Counted from the stretch's first letter, positions 1 to 5,452 are shown. The stretch is DNA of 7,685 bases from an uncultured Ruminococcus sp. (GCA_937880065.1 CALFMA010000114.1:1-7685), one strand, 5' to 3'. Program-made: numbers and translations. Notes: a model not told the origin generated them from the letters alone.

Positions 1-815
1 CTGTTTTTTATCTCGTTGAGAACAGCTTTCAGTCGTTCCTCAAATTCGCCACGATATTTCGCACCTGCAATAAGCGCTCCCATATCAAGGGAGAAAACCT
101 TTCTGTCTTTAAGGCTGTCGGGAACATCTCCTGCCACAATTCGCTGTGCAAGTCCCTCGGCAATGGCAGTTTTACCAACTCCCGGTTCACCGATAAGCAC
201 AGGATTATTTTTTGTCTTACGTGAAAGAATTCGCATAACATTGCGGATTTCGCTATCTCTGCCAATTACAGGGTCAAGCTTGTTCTGTCGAGCAAGTCCC
301 ACAAGTTCCTGACCGTATTTCGCAAGAACATCATACGTTTCTTCGGGATTTTCCCCTGTAACACGTGTATTTCCACGAACCGACATAAGTGAGGAGAGAA
401 ATCTCTCCCTGTCAATGCCGAACATCTGCATAATATCGGCAATATCCCTGTCTTTGCAGTCGATAAGGGCAAGCATAAGATGTTCCACGGAAATATACTC
501 GTCCTTCATATTTGCGGCAATTTCCTCAGCCGATGTGAGAACTCTGTCGCAATCGGTGGAAACGCCGATATTACTGCTTCTGCCGCTGCCCGTAACCTTT
601 GGCAGGCTGTCCATTCTTCTGTCGGCTTCGTTTTCAATCAAATCTGCGTCAATCCCCATTTTTCGCATCAACTGCGGAATAAGTCCGCCCTCCTGTTTGA
701 GAAGTCCCCCAAAAAGATGAATAGGCTCAATAATGGAATTTGCTCTCATCACCGCTAAACTCTGGGCTTTTCTCACAGCGTCCATTGATTTTTGTGTTAA
801 TTTTTCTGCATTCAT
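1..815 (-). CDS. clpB: ATP-dependent chaperone ClpB, N-terminal part (3' end beyond the window)
   Basis: ClpB is a cytosolic hexameric AAA+ disaggregase that threads aggregated proteins through its pore together with DnaK. The frame is open from the ATG at 813-815 to the window edge, giving 271 visible codons of an expected ~860. Residues 1-150 form the double Clp N-domain (start [10 protein letters not shown], then HLFGGLL and EHLMLALID). The first AAA+ module follows, with the conserved LDPVIGRD (180-187), Walker A GEPGVGKT (209-216) and the pore-loop sequence [10 protein letters not shown], whose Tyr254 contacts substrate in the family. An AGGGGG ribosome binding site (824-829) overlaps the stop codon of the upstream gene, and the gap is 12 nt, so the two genes are one operon. 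No CIRCE or CtsR operator is visible upstream. ClpC or ClpA is less likely because the N-domain opening and the DPVIGRD-to-pore-loop segment read as ClpB. Confidence 0.95.
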   Translation of the reverse strand, partial: MNAEKLTQKSMDAVRKAQSLAVMRANSIIEPIHLFGGLLKQEGGLIPQLMRKMGIDADLIENEADRRMDSLPKVTGSGRSSNIGVSTDCDRVLTSAEEIAANMKDEYISVEHLMLALIDCKDRDIADIMQMFGIDRERFLSSLMSVRGNTRVTGENPEETYDVLAKYGQELVGLARQNKLDPVIGRDSEIRNVMRILSRKTKNNPVLIGEPGVGKTAIAEGLAQRIVAGDVPDSLKDRKVFSLDMGALIAGAKYRGEFEERLKAVLNEIKN

Positions 816-827
816 AATTTTAACCCC

Positions 828-1472
828 CTATATAACATTTTCTTTGATAAAAGCCGAAAATTCGGCATTATATCCGCTTACAACGTATTTCAACTCATCC
901 GGGGCGGAAAAATAACTCCGCACCGCCTTGTTGAGCATATTCAGATATTTTCCGATAACAGCACCCTTTTCCTCCTCATTATGCTGGGAATTATTAATGA
1001 GAAGTCGGGTAAAGCTGTCCCGTGAAACCTCAGCCGCATAGCCTGTGATTTTCATTTTGTCAAACGCAGCGGATTCCTTGGCGGAAATCAGCGTGAAAAA
1101 CTGATTAAAACAATCCACAAGAGCTATATTCTGCGTTCTTATCTGAACTTTCAGCTTTCCCATATATTCCTCGGGATTTCGCTCCAGTTCAATTTTATAA
1201 TTGACCGTGGGGCGGTATTTATACTGCAATGCAGTCCGCAGCATAAGCACCGACGGCGTATTCCGGTGCATCAAAAGCAGTTCCCTTTGAAGCAGCATTT
1301 CCGCAGAATTGAAAATTTCTCTCATTCTCATTTCAGCCGTTGTGCAGGAAAAATGCTCCGCCAATATCTGATTAATGAGATTTGAGCGATTTGTTCCCAA
1401 TCGGTAAGCCGCCTCGTCAACCGCCCGTATTACGTCATCTGTCAGCACAATACTATAAACATTCTTATTCAC
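828..1472 (-). CDS. Ribbon-helix-helix DNA-binding protein of unknown function, first gene of the clpB operon
   Basis: The protein has 214 residues. Residues 4-41 look like a ribbon-helix-helix (CopG/Arc-type) domain: a short beta strand (VYSIVLTDD), helix one (VIRAVDEAAYRLG), a turn with Asn-Arg-Ser (TNRSN) and helix two (LINQILAEHF). The remaining ~170 residues are predicted mostly helical and polar, with no motif I recognise, no signal peptide and no membrane segment, so it should be cytosolic. The start is GTG at 1470-1472, supported by a perfect AAGGAGG (1480-1486) seven nt upstream; no better ATG lies near. The gene follows a strong promoter, and its TAG stop overlaps the clpB ribosome binding site. 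The context suggests a regulator of its own operon including clpB. The DNA-binding role is inferred from the fold; the targets and the C-terminal ligand or partner are unknown. Confidence 0.85.
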   Translation of the reverse strand: MNKNVYSIVLTDDVIRAVDEAAYRLGTNRSNLINQILAEHFSCTTAEMRMREIFNSAEMLLQRELLLMHRNTPSVLMLRTALQYKYRPTVNYKIELERNPEEYMGKLKVQIRTQNIALVDCFNQFFTLISAKESAAFDKMKITGYAAEVSRDSFTRLLINNSQHNEEEKGAVIGKYLNMLNKAVRSYFSAPDELKYVVSGYNAEFSAFIKENVI

Positions 1473-1479
1473 AATACCG

Positions 1480-1486
1480 CCTCCTT
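1480..1486 (-). promoter_or_regulatory. Ribosome binding site fixing the GTG start of the RHH gene
   Basis: AAGGAGG on the minus strand, seven nt before the GTG at 1470-1472. It decides in favour of a GTG start. If transcription starts about seven nt after the -10 hexamer, this site lies at the very 5' end of the mRNA, so the leader would be only about 14 nt. Confidence 0.8.
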
Positions 1487-1492
1487 AAATTT

Positions 1493-1521
1493 ATTATATC
1501 ACGGTTTAAATAACTCGTCAA
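1493..1521 (-). promoter_or_regulatory. Sigma-A promoter of the RHH-clpB operon
   Basis: On the minus strand there is TTGACG (1516-1521), a 17-nt spacer, and TATAAT (1493-1498) preceded by TGA, an extended -10. The predicted start is near 1486. The spacer carries an interrupted palindrome, 1501-1518, listed separately. Confidence 0.8.
1501..1518. promoter_or_regulatory. Candidate operator: interrupted palindrome in the promoter spacer
   Basis: The 18-bp sequence has the symmetric pattern ACG-NN-TTA-NN-TAA-NN-CGT, 12 of 18 positions being symmetric. It fills most of the -35/-10 spacer of the RHH-clpB promoter. A repressor bound here would block RNA polymerase, so autoregulation by the RHH protein is an attractive but unproven reading. 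RHH proteins usually bind short tandem or inverted sites. Confidence 0.35.
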
Positions 1522-1566
1522 TGGATTTATATAAATTTTCACGCAAGTTTCACAATGTAAAAAAAT

Positions 1567-1584
1567 ACACCTCTTTTGAGGTGT
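1567..1584 (-). terminator. Strong intrinsic terminator of the candidate small RNA
   Basis: A perfect 7-bp stem (ACACCTC with GAGGTGT) and an AAAA loop, followed on the minus strand by A and then seven T (1559-1565). The T-tract exists only in the minus-strand direction. No protein gene that needs it lies directly upstream, since the lipoprotein gene has its own hairpin 500 nt earlier. It also insulates the RHH-clpB promoter. Confidence 0.85.
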
Positions 1585-1599
1585 CGGTTTCACTCCATA

Positions 1600-1611
1600 C
1601 GACATATGTCG
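1600..1611. repeat. 12-bp perfect palindrome CGACATATGTCG
   Basis: A perfect palindrome within the 3' part of the candidate small RNA, between the UCCUC hairpin and the terminator. In RNA it could fold as CGAC-AUAU-GUCG, or pair between two molecules as a kissing or dimer site. It could also be a protein-binding site on the DNA. Confidence 0.5.
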
Positions 1612-1818
1612 CTTAGCACTGAGGAGCAAGCCATAAATAATAAGTTAAAATAAGTTATTGAGAATAGAAAACATGAAAAAATCACAAATGAAAGGAATTA
1701 GTTAAAATAACAACTAATTCATCTTCTGCAGTAAGCAGTTGTTTAACATTCAGAAGTGAAACACATGAGAGGGAAGGATGTTTAACTCTGAACGTCAATA
1801 TTCTCAATTGCTGATTAT

Positions 1819-1847
1819 ATTATATTGCATATTTGCAATCTATTCAA
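1819..1847 (-). promoter_or_regulatory. Promoter of the candidate small RNA
   Basis: Minus strand: TTGAAT (1842-1847), a spacer of exactly 17 nt (1825-1841), TATAAT (1819-1824), with a second overlapping TATAAT at 1814-1819. The DNA upstream is a very AT-rich stretch of ~230 nt that could act like an UP element. The AT-richness raises the chance of a false match, but the spacing and the matching downstream terminator support it. Confidence 0.6.
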
Positions 1848-2081
1848 TATACAAAAGTTCACAATTTTGCACTATCGTCCGTTTCGTCATTTTTACGGGG
1901 AAAATAAATGTAAATTTCATTTTAATTTGTTTTATCAGATTATTTATTAATAATTCGGTAAATAGTTTCGGAAGTATTAAGGGTATAATTATTTTTCATT
2001 AAACTATTATATATAATTGTATTACCAATTTGAATTAAGAAAATATTTTTATTATTTTGTCGAAGTTCCCGTCATACGCAA
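1848..2081. other. Very AT-rich intergenic stretch without a recognisable gene
   Basis: This lies between the lipoprotein terminator and the small-RNA promoter. I see only ORFs of under 30 codons on the minus strand, none with a Shine-Dalgarno sequence, and part of a doubtful plus-strand ORF (see rejected items). A weak second promoter match (TTCAAA, 17 nt, TATAAT; 2006-2034, minus) exists but is not convincing in such AT-rich DNA. Confidence 0.5.
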
Positions 2082-2108
2082 AAGCGGCAGCCATTCAGAC
2101 TGCCGCTT
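2082..2108 (-). terminator. Probable terminator after the lipoprotein gene
   Basis: A 9-bp perfect stem, AAGCGGCAG with CTGCCGCTT, and a 9-nt loop, starting six nt after the TAA stop at 2114-2116. On the minus strand the stem ends in a short run of four T and then GCG, so it is a moderate rather than a strong intrinsic terminator. Confidence 0.6.
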
Positions 2109-2113
2109 ATATT

Positions 2114-3451
2114 TTATTCAATTACAAATAAATTCTGTCCGTCAGCTACTGCAAAATCGCCGTTGCCGTTGCCGTTAACAACAGGAGTGAAAGTTGCACC
2201 TGAGTAAATATCAGGAGAAAGCATCATAATGCATCTGTAGGGAGCTTTTGGCTTAATTGCCGCAAACTCATTTCCGCCGAGATTTAATCCCACCGTAGTA
2301 TCAGCAGCAAGGCCATTCACCCAATTTACAACGACATAGGGGTTGGGACATTCCGTGGGAGGTGTCACCTGATTACCTGCCGCATAGACATAACCGCCCC
2401 TGTAGTAAAGTCCCGAAGCCGCATAAATAGAGCTTTTTTCCTCCTTTACACCGCCGCAGGCTTTGATTGTACCGCCGTTTATAACCATTGTGCCTTTTGA
2501 TTTCAAGCCGTTTGTACCGCCGAAAATTGTCAATTCACCGCCGTTGACAGTTATGTTGTCATTTGCGATAATTCCCGATTTTATGGAATTTATCAGATAT
2601 TTTCCGCTTTCAACAATAACGTCGTCGTCGCTGGCAATTCCGTGGGCATTTCCCGCATTTATTTCAAGATAGCCGTCACCTTTAATTCTCAAAGTATCAT
2701 TTGTGAAAATTACGCCGTCATTAATCTTGTCATTTCCGCTGTCGCTAAGGTAGTTTGAACTGCCCTCAGCAAGTTTCAGAACGCATCTTTTAGCCTCATT
2801 TACGAATATAGCAGGGCCACCGCCGCAGGAAATATTTACATTGTCAAGAGTAATCTCAACCTTCTCTTCGGTTGCAGTGCTTATGTAAATCTGTCCGTTG
2901 GAAGTGCTGCCCTTTACGATATAATCTCCGCCTGCTGTAATTTTTACAACAGAGCCGCTTGCCTCAGCGTTTACGCCATTTACAGATACAGTTTCATTAA
3001 ATGTAATTACAGCGTCATAGGTCTTTCCGTTTGGCGTTGTCGGCACTTCCGCCGGAGCCTCTGTGGTAGCTTCTGTAGTCTTTTCAACAGCTTTTGTAGT
3101 GGTTGCAGCAGTCGTATTTTCGCCGCCGTTTTCAGCCTTTGTTGTTTCTGTCTTATCCTCTTTTTTCTCCGTTGCCTTAGTAGTTTCGGCTGTTGTGGTT
3201 TTTGTTTCCTTGTCCGATTTTTCTGTAGCAGATGTAGTTTTCTCCGACTTCTTTTCAGTAGTTTTCTCGGAAACTTCCTTTTCTGTGGTTTTTTCTTTTT
3301 CTGTGGCTTTTTCAGTTTCAGCAGAATCCTTCGAATCAGTTACAGCAGGTGTATCAATATCAGAATTATCAGGCTTACCCTCTCCGCAGGAAACCGATGC
3401 CATAACCATAAACGACGCTGTCAGCGCAGCTAAAAATCTCTTGTAATTCAT
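2114..3451 (-). CDS. Surface lipoprotein with K/E/T-rich linker and Cthe_2159 (DUF4353) carbohydrate-binding domain
   Basis: The protein has 445 residues. Residues 1-21 are a lipoprotein signal peptide (MNYKRFLAAL, hydrophobic core, Ser-Val-Ser before Cys22, a slightly unusual lipobox), so the mature protein should be anchored on the outer face of the membrane. Residues 30-141 are a disordered linker: in 39-108, 62 of 70 residues are K, E, D, S or T, with 17 lysines. Residues ~145-445 match the Cthe_2159 family: a block with ITAGGDYIVKGST, then EITLDNVNIS, then Gly/Asn-rich rungs (GIASDDDVIVESG, NDNITVNGGELTI, KGTMVINGGTIKACGG) typical of a right-handed beta helix. The founding member from Clostridium thermocellum binds cellulose and polygalacturonate. 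Here the ligand is unknown, and no catalytic motif is seen. The ATG is supported by AAGGGGAG (3457-3464). The gene is the last of the VTC-DUF4956 operon, after a 74-nt gap that contains a hairpin. Confidence 0.85.
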   Translation of the reverse strand: MNYKRFLAALTASFMVMASVSCGEGKPDNSDIDTPAVTDSKDSAETEKATEKEKTTEKEVSEKTTEKKSEKTTSATEKSDKETKTTTAETTKATEKKEDKTETTKAENGGENTTAATTTKAVEKTTEATTEAPAEVPTTPNGKTYDAVITFNETVSVNGVNAEASGSVVKITAGGDYIVKGSTSNGQIYISTATEEKVEITLDNVNISCGGGPAIFVNEAKRCVLKLAEGSSNYLSDSGNDKINDGVIFTNDTLRIKGDGYLEINAGNAHGIASDDDVIVESGKYLINSIKSGIIANDNITVNGGELTIFGGTNGLKSKGTMVINGGTIKACGGVKEEKSSIYAASGLYYRGGYVYAAGNQVTPPTECPNPYVVVNWVNGLAADTTVGLNLGGNEFAAIKPKAPYRCIMMLSPDIYSGATFTPVVNGNGNGDFAVADGQNLFVIE

Positions 3452-3473
3452 ATAAACTCCCCTTTATGGAAAT

Positions 3474-3497
3474 ACTGCACAACAAAAATTGTGCAGT
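3474..3497 (-). other. Intercistronic hairpin before the lipoprotein gene
   Basis: A perfect 9-bp inverted repeat (ACTGCACAA with TTGTGCAGT) and a 6-nt loop, lying between the DUF4956 stop and the lipoprotein ribosome binding site. No T-run follows on the minus strand (next bases ATTTCC), so it is unlikely to be a full terminator. It may set relative expression by partial termination, processing or mRNA protection. On the plus strand TTT follows it, which is weak. Confidence 0.6.
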
Positions 3498-3525
3498 TTT
3501 CCTCTTATTTAATATTATCTTATTG

Positions 3526-4278
3526 TCAACCCTCGTAAATCTTATCGTCATACTTGAAGAATACGAGATTTATTGTCATATTTCCGTTTAATGCACGAAG
3601 TTCATCAATAAACTTCTTCTGGTCAATATCCTCTGAAACGTCAACAGAATAAATAAGCTCAAAAAGTGTGCCAAAGTTAGTTGTCTTAACTCGTCTTAAC
3701 TTGTGGAATCTTGTGTATCTTGAAAGAACAGGGTCAAAAACTCCCTGATAATCAAGGTTTTCGGGAATTGTAATTTTAAGTGTCATATGTCTTGTCTTGC
3801 AGCCGCCGAAGTTCATTTCCGAAAGAACGAACATTACAACGCCAAGAACGAGGAAGAATACCACCGCAAATCCGATATATCCGATACCGCAGGCAACACC
3901 TGCCGCCATTGAGAAGAAGATATACGCAATATCCTTCGGGTCACCGGGAACGCTTCGGAATCGCACAAGGGTAAATGCACCTGCAAGGCTCAATGCTCCT
4001 GCTGTTGTATTAATAAGCAGAAGAATCAGCGAAACGATTGTGGGAAGCATAATGATTGTGAATACATAGCTCTGTGAATAGCCCTCTTTTCTGTGGCAGA
4101 AGATATACACAAGGCTTATGAGGAAACCGATTAAAAGTGCCGCACCAACGCAGATGCAGAACTGACCGAGAGTAATATCGGTTATAGCCTGTGCCGAAGG
4201 AGAAGCAAAAATATCAGTTCCCACCGATTCGCTTTCGTTTTTCAACACATTGCCAAAAAAATTAATTGCCGCTAACAT
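3526..4278 (-). CDS. DUF4956 membrane protein, partner of the VTC-domain protein
   Basis: The protein has 250 residues. The N-terminal ~35 residues are followed by hydrophobic segments at about 38-61, 72-92 and 119-152 (the last long enough for two passes), so three or four membrane helices are likely. The family signature GAFTLVRFRSVPGDPKDI (100-117), with its conserved Arg-Phe-Arg and Asp residues, lies between helices. The C-terminal ~95 residues form a soluble domain (MTLKITIPENLDYQGVFDPV to the end), probably cytosolic. The molecular function of DUF4956 is unknown to me. Proteins of this family are recurrently encoded beside VTC-domain (polyphosphate polymerase) and CotH-kinase genes in Firmicutes. 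The start is set by the VTC stop codon only three nt upstream and by TAGGAG (4289-4294) inside the VTC coding end, which indicates translational coupling. A channel or membrane anchor for the VTC protein is my inference. Confidence 0.85.
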   Translation of the reverse strand: MLAAINFFGNVLKNESESVGTDIFASPSAQAITDITLGQFCICVGAALLIGFLISLVYIFCHRKEGYSQSYVFTIIMLPTIVSLILLLINTTAGALSLAGAFTLVRFRSVPGDPKDIAYIFFSMAAGVACGIGYIGFAVVFFLVLGVVMFVLSEMNFGGCKTRHMTLKITIPENLDYQGVFDPVLSRYTRFHKLRRVKTTNFGTLFELIYSVDVSEDIDQKKFIDELRALNGNMTINLVFFKYDDKIYEG

Positions 4279-4281
4279 AAA

Positions 4282-5070
4282 TTACACGCTCCTATTAAGA
4301 AAATTCTGATTATTTTTCATTGAAATCCCCGAAATATATATACGGCTTTTTGAAGCCTGTTCCCGCACATAGGACATATAGGCTCTGCCGTATTTGGAGA
4401 AACTGGTCTTGTAAATTTCCAGTTCTGACAGCTTATGAAGCAGCCAGTCGGGCATTGAATCGGAAATTTTAACTTCCATAATACGCTGATCCGCCTCGAT
4501 TATGTAATTGCCGTAACTGCGGCATTCAAGGCTTAAATCATAACGTCTTTCCGTCAGTTTTCTGTCAAAGGTAAGTCGGAAATCCTTGTTATCCTTGCCG
4601 AAAAAGGCTTCACGCTGATAGCTGATATACTGCTTAGGTGATACGGGATAATGCTCTAAAAAAGCGTCAAGCTCATTAAAAACCTGATTCTGAATATACT
4701 TGTCAGAATGGGGCTTTTTGCCTGTTTCAAGGTATTCCTGACTTTCCCCCAAAGTCATTGAAACACGTCTTTTTGTAACAATTCCGCCGATTTTCTTTTT
4801 TATTTCCAGAAATACAGGGGAATCCTCACTTGCAGGTGAATAATAGCTTCTCAGACGGATTTTCTCCTTATAATAGGGCTTTGAGAGGGATTCTCTTATG
4901 AGAAAATCGTCAGGGGTATCGTAGTAAATATTGTAGATACCGTACTCTTTTCCGCCAACGCAGTATTTATCGGGGTTCATATGTTCGCCTATGACTTCCA
5001 TAAGTCCGTAATACTGATCCATGTTGAGAAGAAACTTGATTTCCTTTCGAGCAAAACTGCATATAGCCAT
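4282..5070 (-). CDS. VTC-domain protein, polyphosphate polymerase family (triphosphate tunnel fold)
   Basis: The protein has 262 residues, is soluble, and has neither an SPX nor a membrane domain: it is the isolated catalytic domain of the yeast VTC4 type, which makes polyphosphate from ATP inside a basic tunnel. Basic and acidic tunnel residues are present in order: RKEIKF (8-13), KIRLR (70-74), FLEIKKK (87-93) with TKRR (99-102), YQRE (151-154), FRLTFDR (164-170), IMEVK (197-201) and FSKYGRAY (224-231). I therefore expect an active enzyme; the pattern matches the arginines, lysines and metal-binding glutamates known from VTC4, though I aligned it by eye. The ATG at 5070 has AAAGGAG (5079-5085) eight nt upstream. 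It is the first gene of an operon with DUF4956 and the lipoprotein, behind two candidate promoters. CotH, a frequent neighbour of this family, is absent from the window. The product could be polyphosphate or a related polymer. Confidence 0.88.
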   Translation of the reverse strand: MAICSFARKEIKFLLNMDQYYGLMEVIGEHMNPDKYCVGGKEYGIYNIYYDTPDDFLIRESLSKPYYKEKIRLRSYYSPASEDSPVFLEIKKKIGGIVTKRRVSMTLGESQEYLETGKKPHSDKYIQNQVFNELDAFLEHYPVSPKQYISYQREAFFGKDNKDFRLTFDRKLTERRYDLSLECRSYGNYIIEADQRIMEVKISDSMPDWLLHKLSELEIYKTSFSKYGRAYMSYVREQASKSRIYISGISMKNNQNFLNRSV

Positions 5071-5120
5071 AAAAACAACTCCTTTCGTTTAGTGTTCACG
5101 TTTCCCTTTTCTATACTTTG

Positions 5121-5126
5121 ATTATA
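5121..5126 (-). promoter_or_regulatory. Second candidate -10 element (P2) of the VTC operon
   Basis: TATAAT on the minus strand, about 50 nt before the VTC start. No -35 hexamer stands at the right distance; the -35 position is instead covered by the 8-nt direct repeats at 5135-5153. This is the arrangement of an activator-dependent promoter. AT-rich surroundings make a chance match possible. Confidence 0.4.
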
Positions 5127-5134
5127 ATTCTGTT

Positions 5135-5153
5135 ATCTTAAAATAATCTTAAA
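5135..5153 (-). promoter_or_regulatory. Two 8-nt direct repeats 11 bp apart, possible response-regulator site
   Basis: TTTAAGAT occurs at 5146-5153 and again at 5135-5142 (minus strand), centre-to-centre 11 bp, one DNA turn. The downstream copy ends eight nt before the P2 -10 element. OmpR/PhoB-family regulators bind direct repeats with this phasing in place of a -35 element, and Gram-positive PhoP boxes resemble TTAACA/TTAATA. A phosphate-response link would suit a polyphosphate operon, but this is inference. Confidence 0.35.
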
Positions 5154-5179
5154 TAATACATTAAATTCAATAATTCATC

Positions 5180-5193
5180 ATATGTTCACATAT
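5180..5193. promoter_or_regulatory. Small palindrome between the two promoters of the VTC operon
   Basis: ATATGT-TC-ACATAT, two perfect 6-nt arms. It would lie in the leader RNA made from P1 and upstream of P2. The core TGTTCAC occurs again at 5093-5099, just before the VTC ribosome binding site. It may be a repressor site; the evidence is only the symmetry. Confidence 0.3.
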
Positions 5194-5230
5194 TTCTCAC
5201 AGAATTACAATACTTTTTCTATCTATTTTA

Positions 5231-5259
5231 ATTATAACATATCATTTATTGCTTTGCAA
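5231..5259 (-). promoter_or_regulatory. Main promoter (P1) of the VTC-DUF4956-lipoprotein operon
   Basis: Minus strand: TTGCAA (5254-5259), 17-nt spacer, TATAAT (5231-5236) with TGT directly before it (extended -10). The predicted start is near 5224, giving a leader of about 150 nt before the VTC start codon. This is a near-consensus sigma-A promoter. Confidence 0.7.
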
Positions 5260-5311
5260 CTATAATATTGCGATTTTTTCAGCAATTTTTGATATTTTGC
5301 ATAGAAAGCTT

Positions 5312-5339
5312 TTAGCCGTTAGCTGTTAGCTTTTAGCTT
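5312..5339 (+). repeat. Heptamer array A, four TTAGCNN units
   Basis: TTAGCCG, TTAGCTG, TTAGCTT, TTAGCTT in perfect 7-nt register. Its inverse copy is array B at 5418-5452; a 24-nt arm of each (5314-5337 and 5426-5449) is inverted with 22 of 24 matches. Confidence 0.85.
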
Positions 5340-5362
5340 TAAAACAAAACGGACGGCAGAAA

Positions 5363-5409
5363 AATTCCACCGCCCATAATTCTTAATTCTGAATTCTTAA
5401 TTCTTAATT
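5363..5409 (+). repeat. Direct repeat copy 1 with a TTAATTC heptamer array
   Basis: A unique head AATTCCACCGCCC followed by five heptamers from 5376 (ATAATTC, TTAATTC, TGAATTC, TTAATTC, TTAATTA). The first 27 nt are identical to copy 2 at 5490-5516, 127 nt away. The two copies differ by one heptamer, as expected from slippage. Confidence 0.85.
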
Positions 5410-5417
5410 AAACCGCC

Positions 5418-5452
5418 AGCTAATGGCTAAAGGCTAACAGCTAAAGGCTCTT
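5418..5452 (-). repeat. Heptamer array B, inverted relative to array A
   Basis: On the plus strand, AGCTAAT, GGCTAAA, GGCTAAC, AGCTAAA, GGCTCTT in 7-nt register, i.e. TTAGCYN-type units on the minus strand. With array A it could form an imperfect 24-bp stem around an 88-nt loop that contains direct repeat copy 1. Confidence 0.8.

Larger units (their letters stand above)
1559..1812 (-). ncRNA. Candidate small RNA of ~250 nt with C-rich loops
   Basis: No protein gene fits here, but the minus strand has a complete transcription unit: a promoter (1819-1847), a predicted start near 1812, and a strong intrinsic terminator ending near 1559. The RNA between them is rich in inverted repeats. A perfect 10-bp helix (1799-1808 with 1657-1666) encloses three hairpins. 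The first is 16 bp with one mismatch, one G-U pair and one bulge (1779-1794 with 1747-1763), and its 15-nt loop is UCCUUCCCUCUCAUG. The second is small (1726-1738). The third has a 9-bp stem (1695-1703 with 1712-1720). A 3' hairpin (1611-1631) exposes UCCUC in its loop. C-rich loops complementary to Shine-Dalgarno sequences are typical of antisense-acting small RNAs of Gram-positive bacteria. It does not resemble 6S, tmRNA, SRP or RNase P RNA to me. The longest internal minus-strand ORFs are about 14 codons without a ribosome binding site. Confidence 0.5.

Noticed and set aside
1613..1631. TTAGCACT resembling half of a CIRCE (HrcA) operator near the clpB operon
   Set aside because: The second half GAGTGCTAA is absent, and the bases are accounted for by the UCCUC hairpin of the candidate small RNA.
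1567..1631. 3' end of an insertion sequence or transposase remnant
   Set aside because: I see no transposase reading frame or inverted ends; the segment is sufficiently explained by RNA hairpins and a terminator. A genome search for repeated copies could reopen this.
1778..2002. Plus-strand ORF of 74 codons with a GAGAGGG sequence before its ATG
   Set aside because: It is hydrophobic mainly because the DNA is very AT-rich, resembles no family I know, runs against all neighbours, and its RBS is explained as the antisense of a C-rich RNA loop. I keep only the toxin-like possibility as a finding.
3063..3446. Valine/serine-rich plus-strand ORF of 127 codons
   Set aside because: It is the antisense shadow of the K/E/T-rich linker of the lipoprotein; its odd composition follows from that.
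3505..3529. TTGACA at 3524-3529 as a -35 of a promoter for the lipoprotein gene
   Set aside because: No -10-like hexamer stands 16-18 nt downstream, and the bases coincide with the TGA stop of the DUF4956 gene.
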